64,000 nt of DNA from Limosilactobacillus viscerum (GCF_947387525.1 NZ_CANDNW010000001.1:62001-126000); one strand, 5' to 3'. Positions 18,938 through 29,119 are shown, numbered from the stretch's first letter. Notes: generated by a model not told the origin, from the sequence alone. Made by a program: numbers and translations.

Positions 18938-20725
18938 TTAAGGTGCGAACTCGGTACTTGTCGGCACGACCATAATATAGTTAAGGATCTTTCGTGCGTA
19001 ACTGCCGTGGCTTTCATACTGGGCAACCGCCCGATTAAGCTCAACCATGTTGTCAGTAATAATCCCATCAGCGTTTTTATACATCAACTGCTTCATCACG
19101 TTGGGATTATTAACCGTCCAGGAATAGACTTGTTTCCCCTGGAGATGGGCCAAGGTGATGAAGTCATAGGTCAATGTTGAATACTCCATCGAATACCCAT
19201 TGGCCGCAATATTAGGGTAGGTAAAATTATAGGGCTGGATATACATTACGTATAACCGTGGATCAATCTTCTTTAATCGTTGAACAACACTGTAATCAAG
19301 TGAATGAATTTTAGCATGGTGCTGGACCAAATTATTGCCATACCGCCGGTCAAACCGCCGCAACATATCAGGCGAATCATAAGGCGTTGTCTTCACTTCG
19401 ACCAGCAGTTTTTGGTGGAGCCGGTTCGCTACTCGCAAATAGTCATCAAAGCTGGCAATCTTAGCGGAATGACCATTTTCACGGGCCGTCAACCGGGTTA
19501 GTTGTTTCAGTGTCAACTGACTCGGCCGTTTATTAACACCCGTGAGCTGCTTTAAATTCTCATCATGGAGGACCACAAATTGGTGGTCCTTCGTTTCGTG
19601 AAGGTCCATTTCAACATAATCCGGGTGAAGGCGGTGGGTCTTTTCCATTGTTGCAATTGAGTTTTGCACCCCGTTCTTATCCGCAACCCCACGGTGAGAA
19701 ACCGTTACGGGGCGGTGGTTCTCGCTCCCATTGAGGTAAAGGCCATCGCTGATAACCGTTACCAGTGCTAGTAAAGCCAGGCCGACTCCTACCACCCTTT
19801 TGACCCCCCGTGTAATAATAGAAGGGGTAAAGTTTGGCCCTGCCATCGTTAGGAGCGGTCGGAAAAGCAAGTTGATTGTTAACACACCGGTCCAGGTGGT
19901 CAAAATTTCACTACCAAACTGAACTAGCAGGAGATTTAAGTTTGCAGATAAGTACGGAATGGGATGGGGTAAGACGTCCATTACCCACTGGGCACCAACC
20001 ACCGTCGCATAAAAGATTGCCATCACCAGCGCAGCTACAATGCTAATAGTTAATAGCCGGGCAATAACGGGCCACCATGCCATTTTTCTAGTCCGTTGCC
20101 AGCTACTAGCAAGTGCCGTCCGTGGCTGCTGCCCGCGGTAGACCATCAGGGGAAGCGCATATACTAACCGGACGCCCAGGAAAATCATCAGCAGGTAAAA
20201 AATGATTAGGAGGGTTAGCAATAAGCCGCTACGGGTAAGGTAGTCCAAGATAAATTGGGGCACCTGGACCTTGGCCAGTAGTGGTGTTCGAAATACTAAG
20301 TCGGCAAAGGGAATTACGAGGACAAAGTAAACCAGTAAAACAAAGAGTGAAGCCCAGTGAAGGCGTCGCACACACTGCCAAGCTTCCTGGCACACTCCCC
20401 GAACAGTAATCATTTCCCGGGAAATATCCCGGACCCCTAAGAGGATAAATGCAAATTGCCAGTAAATAACCACTAACACTAGTAATAGTTCAACCAGCAG
20501 GACAAGGACAACTAGTGGGTGTTCACGGATGATTGTCACAATGTTCTGGTAGGAAACAAAGGGGATCTCCCCTGCCTGGAGGACAAAGGTGGTCACCAAG
20601 CGAAAAATAGGGATCCACAGCAACTGAATAATGAGGCCAACACTAATAAAAAGGGCCAGGTACTGGAGCCAGTGCCGTTTAAACTGACCTGTGCCCTGAC
20701 CGATTTCTCGCCAAATTTTCTTCAT
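18938..20725 (-). CDS. Membrane-anchored glycerophosphodiester phosphodiesterase
   Basis: A 595-residue protein. Residues 1-~330 hold several transmembrane helices typical of the GDPD-associated membrane domain. Residues ~345-575 form a GDPD TIM barrel with catalytic HRG, EMDLH and HDE motifs (SHRGVADKNG; VEMDLHETKDHQFVVLHDENL). It hydrolyses glycerophosphodiesters or polyglycerolphosphate-type substrates; the membrane anchor suggests lipid or teichoic acid turnover. It is followed upstream by an MFS gene 12 bp away in the same direction. Confidence 0.9.
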   Translation of the reverse strand: MKKIWREIGQGTGQFKRHWLQYLALFISVGLIIQLLWIPIFRLVTTFVLQAGEIPFVSYQNIVTIIREHPLVVLVLLVELLLVLVVIYWQFAFILLGVRDISREMITVRGVCQEAWQCVRRLHWASLFVLLVYFVLVIPFADLVFRTPLLAKVQVPQFILDYLTRSGLLLTLLIIFYLLMIFLGVRLVYALPLMVYRGQQPRTALASSWQRTRKMAWWPVIARLLTISIVAALVMAIFYATVVGAQWVMDVLPHPIPYLSANLNLLLVQFGSEILTTWTGVLTINLLFRPLLTMAGPNFTPSIITRGVKRVVGVGLALLALVTVISDGLYLNGSENHRPVTVSHRGVADKNGVQNSIATMEKTHRLHPDYVEMDLHETKDHQFVVLHDENLKQLTGVNKRPSQLTLKQLTRLTARENGHSAKIASFDDYLRVANRLHQKLLVEVKTTPYDSPDMLRRFDRRYGNNLVQHHAKIHSLDYSVVQRLKKIDPRLYVMYIQPYNFTYPNIAANGYSMEYSTLTYDFITLAHLQGKQVYSWTVNNPNVMKQLMYKNADGIITDNMVELNRAVAQYESHGSYARKILNYIMVVPTSTEFAP

Positions 20726-20737
20726 CGCTTTCCTCCA

Positions 20738-21937
20738 CTAGCCAATATCTTCTTGGTGGTGGACAACTGCTCCGTTGAGCTTTTTCCGGTTGGCCAAGTA
20801 AATCAACAGGATAAGCGGGATAATTATTAACATTACTGGGTAGAAGTAAGATACCGGTAGTAAGCTATCAATGATCCCACCGACAATTGGGCCGAGCGAC
20901 ATCCCGATGTCAATTCCAAGGAAGAAGGTAGCACTGGCTAGCCCACGGTCGCCAGCAGGCGCTAGCATCATGGCCGTTGACTGGCAGACAGAATAAATCG
21001 TCCCGTAACCAAGGGCCATCCCTGCTGCCGCCAGGGCCATTTCCCAGTTGGTCCTCATTATTGCCAGCATTACCAGATAGAAAGCAGTCGCAACTACACT
21101 AGCAATTAGCCAGACCCCAAAGCGGATTGTGTCGAACTCGTTTCGTAACACCAGCCGAATTGCCAGCAGGACTACCGCATAGATCATAAAATATGCGCCC
21201 ACAGCAATTGGCAACTGCCGTTGTTCAGCATAGGTAACAATGTCTGCCTGGGTGGCAAAATACGGAATAGCAAACAGTGCAATCATGGCAGCCACTGGGA
21301 TTGAGTCCCGTTGGATAATCTTGATATGGACGTGACCACCAACCGGCTGGGCCGCCGCTACTGGTTCGGCATGGTTACTAACAAATTGGATCGTCACAAC
21401 CACCATCAAGGCAGCAACCGCTGAAATCACAATTGCCATCCGGTAGCCAATCACCCGGTACAGGTCAATCGAGATTGCAGGCGCTAAGGCCATTGCCAAG
21501 GCATTCATCAACCCGTAAAAGCTCATCGCCTCACCCACATGAGAAAATGGCACCAGGTAGGAAAGCCAGGTAGTCATGCAGACGGTGCAAAGAACGTAGC
21601 CGAGCCCATTGATTAGGCGGAATACTAACAGCAGGCCGCTATTCGGCGTAAAAACGTAGCCAAGCACCCCGACAAACGATAGGAGTCCACCGATGAAAGA
21701 CAGTTGGTACTTTGAAAAGTGGTCAGTCAAATTCCCCGCAATGGGACGGAGAAACATGGCAACGATGCTCATCATTCCAACAATCACCCCGGCAAAAGCA
21801 CTGCTGGCCCCCAGTTCCTTTGCATAACCGTTAATCAGCGGGTTGCAGTACATGTTGCTAAACATGAAGAAGAATGCTGCGACCATCACTAGCACAACAT
21901 CCTTCGTAAAAATTGTTTCCTTCTTTTTCTTAGCCAT
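20738..21937 (-). CDS. MFS transporter
   Basis: A 399-residue, twelve-helix major facilitator. Motif A-like sequence is present between helices 2 and 3 (RPIAGNLTDHFSKYQLSFIGG), and a charged cytoplasmic loop lies between the two halves (~195-210). It is of the drug/metabolite efflux type; no substrate is evident. It precedes the GDPD gene by 12 bp, so the two are probably co-transcribed. Confidence 0.85.
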   Translation of the reverse strand: MAKKKKETIFTKDVVLVMVAAFFFMFSNMYCNPLINGYAKELGASSAFAGVIVGMMSIVAMFLRPIAGNLTDHFSKYQLSFIGGLLSFVGVLGYVFTPNSGLLLVFRLINGLGYVLCTVCMTTWLSYLVPFSHVGEAMSFYGLMNALAMALAPAISIDLYRVIGYRMAIVISAVAALMVVVTIQFVSNHAEPVAAAQPVGGHVHIKIIQRDSIPVAAMIALFAIPYFATQADIVTYAEQRQLPIAVGAYFMIYAVVLLAIRLVLRNEFDTIRFGVWLIASVVATAFYLVMLAIMRTNWEMALAAAGMALGYGTIYSVCQSTAMMLAPAGDRGLASATFFLGIDIGMSLGPIVGGIIDSLLPVSYFYPVMLIIIPLILLIYLANRKKLNGAVVHHQEDIG

Positions 21938-21983
21938 CCCAACATAACTTCCTTATCAAAAATTTCTAGTTCTACCTTATCAC

Positions 21984-22027
21984 AAAAAAAGCCAGCGCTT
22001 ATAGCAAAGTTCGCTATACCGCCGGCT
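21984..22027 (-). terminator. Terminator of the cupin gene
   Basis: Minus strand GCCGGCggtATAGC / GCTATaagCGCTGGC stem followed by seven T. Confidence 0.83.
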
Positions 22028-22034
22028 AATTCAC

Positions 22035-22331
22035 CTAACGTAAACTTGACTTAATGACCATTACTTCTGTGTCATCAACCGCTTTTAAGTCATGCCACTC
22101 ACCCGGTGCCATCTTGACAATATCACCAGGTACTAGCGTCTCTCGGTGGTCATGGTCAACATCACCAAAGACCACCTTTCCCTTAATTGGGACCACAATG
22201 ACATCGTATGGGACATGGTGCTTAGGGACTACCTTCCCCGCCGGGATTACCAGGTGGGTAACTACCTGGCGCGGGGTTTCAACAATGTTTTCTGCCAGGT
22301 CAACATTTGCGTCTGTCTTAATAAATTTCAT
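22035..22331 (-). CDS. Cupin domain protein
   Basis: A 98-residue single cupin barrel with the metal-site pattern HHVPYDVIVVPIKGKVVFGD and a second motif PGDIVKMAPGEWHDLKAV. Function unknown; such small cupins often bind a metal or sense a metabolite. It follows the aldo/keto reductase gene at 17 bp in the same direction and is probably in its operon. Confidence 0.83.
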   Translation of the reverse strand: MKFIKTDANVDLAENIVETPRQVVTHLVIPAGKVVPKHHVPYDVIVVPIKGKVVFGDVDHDHRETLVPGDIVKMAPGEWHDLKAVDDTEVMVIKSSLR

Positions 22332-22348
22332 TGCTAATTCCTCACTGG

Positions 22349-23215
22349 TTAAAAGTCAACATCATCGGGATCGGCACACTGACCGCCCAAGTTTGGTAAG
22401 CGGTCAATCTTCTTCATGTCCTCATCGCTCAGTTCAAAGCTAAAGAGTTGGGTATTTTGAACCATCCGTTCCTTGTGAACTGACTTTGGCAATGGCAGGA
22501 CGCCACGTTGAATCAACCACCGTAAGCTGATCTGTGCGGCCGTCTTACCGTACTTGTCTGCCAACTGGAGCATCGTTTCATTAGACATTACCTTGGCACC
22601 CTGACCACCAAGCGGGGCCCAACCTTCAACAAGGATATTATGAGCTTGCAGGTACTTAACCTCTTCAATATGTGGCCAGCCCGGGTGAACTTCAATTTGG
22701 TCCACGGCTGGTGCTACTTCTGCGGTCCGCATCAAGTCAACAATGTGGTGGGGCATAAAGTTGCTAAGGCCCAGTGCCCGGATCTTCCCCTCATGGTAAG
22801 CTTCTTCCATTGCCCGCCAAGTTTGCGCATTGATTTCAGCCGCCTCAGTGCCAAACTGCTTTTGGTTAGCTGGCCAGTGGATTAGGTAAAGGTCCAAATA
22901 GTCGAGCTGCATCCGTTGAAGGGTTTCATCAATGGCTTCCTTGGCCTTTTGATAACCCCGGTGGTCATTCCACAATTTACTGGTAATAAAGAGGCGGTGC
23001 CGGTCAATGCCGGAATCCTTAATCCCCTTACCAACCGCTTCTTCGTTGCCGTAAACAGCGGCCGTGTCGATTAAACGATAACCAACATCAATCGCATCAG
23101 CAACTGCCTTTTCGGCTACGTCTGCTGGTGTCCGGAAAGTTCCGTAACCAACACATGGGATCTTAACCCCGTTATTTAAGTGGTAAATCGAGTTAATATT
23201 TTTTAGTTCAACCAT
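22349..23215 (-). CDS. Aldo/keto reductase
   Basis: NADPH-dependent carbonyl reductase of 288 residues with the AKR barrel signature: catalytic Asp/Tyr in GYRLIDTAAVYGNEEAVG, Lys in FITSKLWNDH, His in LIHWP, and the cofactor segment LPKSVHKERMVQN. It is close to the 2,5-diketo-D-gluconate reductase/YvgN group, which accepts many aldehydes such as methylglyoxal. ATG at 23215 was chosen over an upstream GTG. Confidence 0.93.
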   Translation of the reverse strand: MVELKNINSIYHLNNGVKIPCVGYGTFRTPADVAEKAVADAIDVGYRLIDTAAVYGNEEAVGKGIKDSGIDRHRLFITSKLWNDHRGYQKAKEAIDETLQRMQLDYLDLYLIHWPANQKQFGTEAAEINAQTWRAMEEAYHEGKIRALGLSNFMPHHIVDLMRTAEVAPAVDQIEVHPGWPHIEEVKYLQAHNILVEGWAPLGGQGAKVMSNETMLQLADKYGKTAAQISLRWLIQRGVLPLPKSVHKERMVQNTQLFSFELSDEDMKKIDRLPNLGGQCADPDDVDF

Positions 23216-23308
23216 TAAAATCACCCATTTCTTTTTTCAGTTAAATAGCTATACTTTTATTCTATATTACTTTTCTCATAAGTGAAGCATTGTCTACTCC
23301 GATGAAAG

Positions 23309-23345
23309 CAAAAAAGCCGGCTGAAAATCTCCAGTCGACTTTTTG
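23309..23345 (-). terminator. Terminator of the maltose operon
   Basis: Minus strand AGTCGACTG / CAGCCGGCT stem followed by six T, about 50 bp after the pgmB stop. Confidence 0.72.
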
Positions 23346-23393
23346 CTAGAAGCAAACAGCAATGTGATTGATAGGTTGTTGTATAAAGAATTG

Positions 23394-24056
23394 TTAGGCC
23401 ATTTGCTTCTTGATGGCAGCCAGTGAGACTTCACCGGTTTCGTCAAATTTGACATCAGCATCCGTTAAGGAAGCACCGAAACCAATTGACGTTTCACCAG
23501 CGCGATTGATGGATTCAATCCCGGCTTGAGCATCTTCCAAACCAGCAACTTGGTTAGCTGGCAGGTCCATCAATTTAGCAGCTTCACTGTAAATTTCAGG
23601 ATCCGGCTTACCATGAGTTAGCTTGGCTGGGTCGACAATGCCCTCAAAGTAGTCAGTGATTTGCAGGTACTTCAAAACTTTTGGTGCGTTTTTTGAAGCA
23701 GATGCCAAGACAATGTGGTAACCATTGTCCTTTAATTCGTCCAGAAAGTTCTTCATCCCGGGCAGGATGTCGGCAGGCGTTAACGTTTCAACTAACTTAA
23801 TGTAGTTGTCGTTCTTTTCCGTTGCCAGGGCGACCTTTTCATCTTGACTGTAGTCATTTTCATGACCGCCAGCCTTTAAGATCAGTTCCAGGGAGTCCAT
23901 CCGGCTAACACCCTTTAAGCTGTCAGCCAATTCTGGTGTCCATTCAGTACCAACCTTATCAGCCAGTTGGTGCCATGCTTGGCCGTGGAAACGGGCCGTG
24001 TCGGCAATAACACCGTCAAGGTCAAAGGCAAATCCCTTTAAATCTTCAAACTTCAT
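23394..24056 (-). CDS. pgmB: Beta-phosphoglucomutase
   Basis: Interconverts beta-glucose-1-phosphate and glucose-6-phosphate. It is a HAD-family enzyme of 220 residues with the nucleophile motif FDLDGVIADTARFH, motif II/III segments SASKNAPKVLKY and HGKPDPEIY, and the acidic AGLEDAQAGIESINRAG. It lies 19 bp after the maltose phosphorylase gene, whose product it consumes. Confidence 0.95.
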   Translation of the reverse strand: MKFEDLKGFAFDLDGVIADTARFHGQAWHQLADKVGTEWTPELADSLKGVSRMDSLELILKAGGHENDYSQDEKVALATEKNDNYIKLVETLTPADILPGMKNFLDELKDNGYHIVLASASKNAPKVLKYLQITDYFEGIVDPAKLTHGKPDPEIYSEAAKLMDLPANQVAGLEDAQAGIESINRAGETSIGFGASLTDADVKFDETGEVSLAAIKKQMA

Positions 24057-24075
24057 TCTTTAATTGCCCCCGTAA

Positions 24076-26328
24076 TTACTTTAATTCGAGTTTCTTACCG
24101 TCAAGGTCGATGGTGATTGGGTCACCGGATACTAAGTCGATCTTAGTACCATTCTTATCAACCTTAACCTTCAGGATCCGGCCACGGAACATTTGACGGA
24201 ATTGGTAAGAGTTCCACTTCTTTGGCAGGAATGGAGCGTAGTGCAATTGACCGTCACGAACCCGCATGCCAGCGAACCCTTGAACGATATCCAGCCACGA
24301 ACCAGTCATGGAAGTGATGTGCAGACCATCAGAGGTATCGTTGTTGTAGTTGTCCAGGTCAAGCCGTGCGGAACGTTCGTACAGTTCAACGGCCTTGTCT
24401 TCGTAACCAATATCAGAAGCGATAATGGAGTAAACAGAAGCAGACAGACTTGATTCGTGAACCGTAAATTGTTCGTAGAAGTCGAAGTTGTTCTTCTTTT
24501 CTTCGTGAGTAAAGTCATCGATGAAGTCCCATAGACCTTGGATAACGTCACCCTGCTTTACGTATGGTGAACGTAAGATCTTATCCCACGACCAATTTTG
24601 GTTAATTGGCAATTGGTCACTAGGAATTTCTGAAACTGGGGTCAGGTCCTTGTCTAAGAAACCATCGTTTTCAGGGAAGATATCCTTTTGCTTGTCGTAT
24701 GGCAGGTACATGTTGTCTACGATACCCTTCCAACGACGCTTTTCGTCTTCGGAAACGTTCAGCTTCTTAGCAACATCTTCGTCAACTTCGTCTAAGATTT
24801 CCAAGGTGTACTTCAAAGTCCACTTACATAACAGGTTGGTGTACCAGTCGTTGTTAACGTTGTTGTCGTATTCGTCTGGACCAGTTACCCCGTGCAGCAT
24901 GTACTTGTTTTGCCGTTGTGAGTAGTGAACCCGGTCAGCCCAGAACCGTGAAATTTCGGTCAAAACCTTTGCACCTTCGTGGAGAACGTATGACTTGTCG
25001 CCAGTGTACTTCGTGTAAAGGTAAATAGCGTAAGCAATGTCCCCGTTACGGTGAATTTCTTCGAAGGTGATTTCCCATTCGTTGTGACATTCAATCCCGT
25101 TGAAGGTAACCATTGGGAACAGTGCCCCGTCAAGGCCTTGTTCCTTGGCGTTAACGTAAGCCCCATCGAGTTGCTTGTAACGGTACATCAGCAGGTTACG
25201 GGCAACTTCTGGGTTAGCAACCCCTAAGTAAACTGGGATACAGTAAGCTTCGGTGTCCCAGTAAGTAGCACCACCGTACTTTTCACCAGTGAAGCCCTTT
25301 GGTGAGATGTTCAGACGGTAATCTTCACCGTAGTAAGTGGAGAAGAGTTGGAAGAGGTTGAAACGAATCCCTTGTTGAGCCCCTTCGTCACCATCGATTT
25401 CAACATCAGACTTAGTCCACCGGTCGGCCCATTCCTTAACGTGTGGGTCAAGGAGGTCATCAAAGCTTTGACCATCGAATTGGTCGCTTAATTCGTCCAG
25501 GTGCTTTTCAATCTTTTCTTGGGTGTCAAAGTCACGGGAAGTAACAACGACCGTCCGCTTTTCAAAGGTAGCTTCCTTACCGGCAGCAACAGTACCAGCA
25601 AAGTTGTTGTAAGCGTCCTTTTCGTCGGTACCGTCGCCAACGTGGTCCAGGTCAGTCTTGGAAGTAGTTTGCATCCCAACGATGAATTGTGGAGTGCCAA
25701 AGTCGTTCTTCTTGGTCATGGAAGTCAGTTCAGCCCGTTCGCCGTTAGCTTCCTTGCCTAGTACGTTCCAGAATTGTTCATCGTAGTTAGCGTCTTCGTT
25801 GTAAACATCGGCATCAATCATGCTGGTGATTTCAACCTTAGCGTCACTGTTGCCCCGGTTCTTAATGTGGAGCCGTTGACCAACTAGTTCCTTTTGAACT
25901 GCGGAAACAAACCGTTCGAAGTTAAAGTACATTTCAGTACCACCAATTTCAACCGTAAATTCACGGGTGAGGACACCACGCTTCATGTCGAGGTCTAACT
26001 TGAAGTCCTTTGGCGTTTGCTTAGCCAGGTCCAGTTGTTCGCCGTTAACCTTGATGACCATCTTCATGAAGTTAACCGCGTTGATCATCTTACCGAAGTA
26101 CTTTGGATAACCGTTCTTCCACCAACCAACACGGGTCTTGTCTGGGAACCAAACACCGCCAAGGTAAACACCTTGCATGTGGTCGCCAGTGTAGCCTTCT
26201 TCAAAGAAGCCCCGCATACCGAGGTTTTCGTTAGCCAAACTAGTCATTGATTCTTGAAGGCGCTTGTCTTCTGGATCCCATTTTCTAGTTGCAACATGCC
26301 ATGGAGCAATTTCAAATGTTTGTTTCAT
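24076..26328 (-). CDS. mapA: Maltose phosphorylase (GH65)
   Basis: Phosphorolysis of maltose to glucose and beta-glucose-1-phosphate, saving one ATP per maltose. The 750-residue length is typical of lactobacillar GH65 phosphorylases. Landmarks are ATYWDTEAYCIPVYLG, the catalytic general-acid region HGVTGPDEYDNNVNNDWYTN, and the C-terminal HITSMTGSWLDIVQGFAGMR phosphate-site segment. It is flanked by a sugar permease upstream and pgmB downstream, which fits maltose and not kojibiose or trehalose, although the family alone does not prove this. Confidence 0.95.
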   Translation of the reverse strand: MKQTFEIAPWHVATRKWDPEDKRLQESMTSLANENLGMRGFFEEGYTGDHMQGVYLGGVWFPDKTRVGWWKNGYPKYFGKMINAVNFMKMVIKVNGEQLDLAKQTPKDFKLDLDMKRGVLTREFTVEIGGTEMYFNFERFVSAVQKELVGQRLHIKNRGNSDAKVEITSMIDADVYNEDANYDEQFWNVLGKEANGERAELTSMTKKNDFGTPQFIVGMQTTSKTDLDHVGDGTDEKDAYNNFAGTVAAGKEATFEKRTVVVTSRDFDTQEKIEKHLDELSDQFDGQSFDDLLDPHVKEWADRWTKSDVEIDGDEGAQQGIRFNLFQLFSTYYGEDYRLNISPKGFTGEKYGGATYWDTEAYCIPVYLGVANPEVARNLLMYRYKQLDGAYVNAKEQGLDGALFPMVTFNGIECHNEWEITFEEIHRNGDIAYAIYLYTKYTGDKSYVLHEGAKVLTEISRFWADRVHYSQRQNKYMLHGVTGPDEYDNNVNNDWYTNLLCKWTLKYTLEILDEVDEDVAKKLNVSEDEKRRWKGIVDNMYLPYDKQKDIFPENDGFLDKDLTPVSEIPSDQLPINQNWSWDKILRSPYVKQGDVIQGLWDFIDDFTHEEKKNNFDFYEQFTVHESSLSASVYSIIASDIGYEDKAVELYERSARLDLDNYNNDTSDGLHITSMTGSWLDIVQGFAGMRVRDGQLHYAPFLPKKWNSYQFRQMFRGRILKVKVDKNGTKIDLVSGDPITIDLDGKKLELK

Positions 26329-26404
26329 GATTAGAATTCCTTTCTTTACTAATAGGGATGTGGCAAAGGGTCGTCACAGCTCTATTTTAATCTTAATTCA
26401 GTTA

Positions 26405-27751
26405 TTATTCAGCGTAAGTTTCCTTAATCGTACCAACGGCAAGTGCACCACAAGCCATTACGATACCGGCAAGGATGAACATGTTAACTTGTGAACCACC
26501 AAGCAGTGGGAACAGTGCGAAACTAAGCAGTGAAGCCACGATTTGTGGGAAACAAATTGAACCGTTGAAGAGACCAAGGTAGGTACCCATGTGCTTACCT
26601 GACAATGCGTTAGTAACGATGGTCAGTGGGTAAGTGTTCATACCGGCCCATGCAATCCCGACAAGGATGTATGAGAAGATCAATGCACCTTGTGAGTGGA
26701 TGAAGAAGACGGAGATAAAACCAAGAGCACCAAGTAACAGACTTCCGGCGTAACCAGCCTTGTGGTACTTGTTAGGAACCTTGGCCAGAACGTATGACCA
26801 AACAACAGCGGCGATTGATTGAACCGCGGCTAAAACACCGTACCAGTTACCGGCAGCTTGGTAACCTGCGGAAGTAGCATTGGTCGTGTTCCAAACGTTC
26901 TTGGCAATGGCACCAGCGGAGTAAGTCCAGAGGTATTGGAATGCGAACCAGCAGAAGAATTGAACCAGGGTAACAGTCCAGAAGGCTTTTGGAGCGTGCT
27001 TCAACAGCGTGAACCAGTTACCGCCCTTAGAGTTATCTTCTTCAGAAATACCATGGTACTTAGCGTAAGTAGCAGGGTCATATTCGTGAACCCGGAAAAC
27101 AGTAAACAAACTAGTAATAACTAACAGTGCGGCACCAACGTAGAAGGAAATGATAACTGAGTCAGGAACAACACCCTTCTTAGCGGTGTTAGCAACCCCG
27201 AACCAGGTTAACAGGAATGGGAAGATGGCAGCCAGAACGGCACCAGTGTTTGATAAGAAACTTTGAATTCCATAAGCGTAACTCTTTTGGTCATCATTAA
27301 CCATATCACCGACCATCATCTTGAACGGCTGCATGGCAACGTTTGATGACAAGTCCAGTAAGGCAACCGTAATGGCACCAAACCAGAGGGCTGCTAATGA
27401 TGCATAACCGAAACCAAAACTACCAGAGTTTGGCAGCAGCATCATAACGATAACGGCAACAATCATCCCTAACAGTAAGTAAGGGAGACGACGACCACCG
27501 AGCTTTGGTGCCCAGGTACGGTCTGAGTAGTAACCAATAATTGGTTGAACAATAATACCAGCGAGTGGTGGCAAAATGAAGAACCACCCGAGATTGTTAG
27601 GGTCGGCACCAATCGTTTGGAAGATCCGGCTCATTTGAGAACTTTGTAAAGTGAAGGCGGTCTGAACACCTAAGAAACCAAAGTTAATCATCCAAATGGT
27701 TGACTTTGGGAGTGTAGGTAAGCCGGCCGTCGCTGACTTTTCTTGACTCAT
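26405..27751 (-). CDS. MFS-type sugar transporter, probable maltose permease
   Basis: Twelve-helix secondary transporter of 448 residues in the SLC45/GPH-like group (PLAGIIVQPIIGYYSDRTWAPKLGGRRLPYL, a motif-A-like loop). Because the next gene is maltose phosphorylase, maltose:proton symport is the likely activity. The real start is the ATG after AAGGAGTTGT; the longer frame runs into the promoter region. First gene of the maltose operon. Confidence 0.88.
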   Translation of the reverse strand: MSQEKSATAGLPTLPKSTIWMINFGFLGVQTAFTLQSSQMSRIFQTIGADPNNLGWFFILPPLAGIIVQPIIGYYSDRTWAPKLGGRRLPYLLLGMIVAVIVMMLLPNSGSFGFGYASLAALWFGAITVALLDLSSNVAMQPFKMMVGDMVNDDQKSYAYGIQSFLSNTGAVLAAIFPFLLTWFGVANTAKKGVVPDSVIISFYVGAALLVITSLFTVFRVHEYDPATYAKYHGISEEDNSKGGNWFTLLKHAPKAFWTVTLVQFFCWFAFQYLWTYSAGAIAKNVWNTTNATSAGYQAAGNWYGVLAAVQSIAAVVWSYVLAKVPNKYHKAGYAGSLLLGALGFISVFFIHSQGALIFSYILVGIAWAGMNTYPLTIVTNALSGKHMGTYLGLFNGSICFPQIVASLLSFALFPLLGGSQVNMFILAGIVMACGALAVGTIKETYAE

Positions 27752-27798
27752 TACAAACAACTCCTTTATACAACACTTACTAACTATCAAGCGTCCTT

Positions 27799-27873
27799 GT
27801 AAACGCTTTATCATTTTGTACGATTCTTAATATAACAAACTTATTCAAATTGTGCAATCGTTTGCGCAAAATT
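27799..27873 (-). promoter_or_regulatory. Maltose operon promoter with LacI-type operator and cre-like site
   Basis: Minus-strand -35 TTGCAC (27857-27852) and -10 TATATT (27834-27829) are 17 bp apart. A palindrome TTTGCGCAAA (27861-27870) abuts the -35 and fits MalR-type operators. A cre-like TGTAAACGCTTTATCA (27799-27814) lies downstream of the start point, where CcpA would block transcription. Confidence 0.65.
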
Positions 27874-27902
27874 ATTTAACCGTTTCCATTTATGAAAGCG
27901 AA

Positions 27903-27943
27903 GAAAAAGCCGTGACCACCGGATTTTGGCCACGGCAATTTTT
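27903..27943 (-). terminator. Terminator of the thiolase gene
   Basis: Minus strand GCCGTGGCC / GGTCACGGC stem followed by TTTTTC, immediately after the stop. Confidence 0.83.
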
Positions 27944-29119
27944 TTAGCGTTTAATTAAGGTTGCAGCACCCATACCACCGCCCACACAGAGGCTGGCGAT
28001 GCCTGTATGTTTGCCCAGGGCTCGCAGCTGGTGAACTAGTGTTACCAGGATCCGGGCACCAGAACATCCAAGGGGGTGGCCGAGCGCAATTGCCCCACCA
28101 TAGGGGTTAAGTTTTTCATCAGGAACATGGAGAAGTCGTTGGCAAACAATTGTCTGACTGGCAAAAGCCTCATTCAGTTCAAAAACGTCAACATCATCCA
28201 CCGTTTTCCCCGTCGTCTGAAATAACTTATTAATGGCATAGTATGGTCCTAGCCCCATCACCGTTGGATCCAGACCAACCAGAGCGGATGCCACCCACTG
28301 GGCAAGTGGCTGAAGGTGGTACTGCTCCACTGCGGTTGCGGAAGCAAGAATCACTGCCGCACCACCATCATTAAGGCCAGAAGAATTACCGGCCGTCACT
28401 GAGCCACCATCCTTAAACGCTGGCTTAAGCTTGCTCAAGGCTTCAAGTGAGGTGTCCGGGCGCGGTGCCTCATCATGGTTAACCGCGTACTCTTTCTTCC
28501 GGGTTTTCACCGGAACTGGAACAATTTCCTCATCAAAGGCATGCCCCTGTTGGGCAGCAACGGCCCGCTGGTGACTGGTTAACGCAAATTGGTCTTGTTC
28601 TTCCCGACTCACCTGATAACGGTCACTAACGTTTTCTGCGGTAATCCCCATTGGGTAACCGCCCCAGGCATCATTAAGGCCATCCTTTTGCAGGGCATCA
28701 ACTAGCTGGCCATCACCGAAGCGGTAGCCTTCCCGGGCACGCTGTAGGAGGTACGGTGCCCGCGACATGCTTTCCATTCCGCCAGCCACCACAATGCTTG
28801 CCTGACCAGACTGGATTAAGCTAGCACCAAGGTTAATGCTGGAAAGCCCCGAAGCGCAAACATCATTAACCGTAATTGCCGGCACCGATTGGTCAATTCC
28901 CGCCGCAATCGCTGCTTGCCGCGCAGGATTTTGACCACTGCCGGCCTGGATAACATTGCCCATCAGGACCCGGTCAATCACTTGTGGATCAAGCCCACTT
29001 TTCGCTACCGCGGCCTTAATTGCGACAGCTCCCAGCTGAACCGCTGATACCGGCGCCAGTGCACCACCAAATTTACCAATTGGCGTCCGTTGGGCGGCAA
29101 CAATATATACTTTTTCCAT
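27944..29119 (-). CDS. Acetyl-CoA acetyltransferase (thiolase)
   Basis: Condenses two acetyl-CoA to acetoacetyl-CoA, in lactobacilli mainly the entry to mevalonate/isoprenoid synthesis. It has 391 residues with acyl-enzyme Cys in VNDVCASGLSSINLG, the GNSSGLNDGGAAV segment, the general-base His/Cys in LGHPLGCSGARILVTL, and CVGGGMGAA at the end. ATG at 29119 follows GGAGGAACG; the TTG one codon upstream is less likely. Monocistronic. Confidence 0.94.
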   Translation of the reverse strand: MEKVYIVAAQRTPIGKFGGALAPVSAVQLGAVAIKAAVAKSGLDPQVIDRVLMGNVIQAGSGQNPARQAAIAAGIDQSVPAITVNDVCASGLSSINLGASLIQSGQASIVVAGGMESMSRAPYLLQRAREGYRFGDGQLVDALQKDGLNDAWGGYPMGITAENVSDRYQVSREEQDQFALTSHQRAVAAQQGHAFDEEIVPVPVKTRKKEYAVNHDEAPRPDTSLEALSKLKPAFKDGGSVTAGNSSGLNDGGAAVILASATAVEQYHLQPLAQWVASALVGLDPTVMGLGPYYAINKLFQTTGKTVDDVDVFELNEAFASQTIVCQRLLHVPDEKLNPYGGAIALGHPLGCSGARILVTLVHQLRALGKHTGIASLCVGGGMGAATLIKR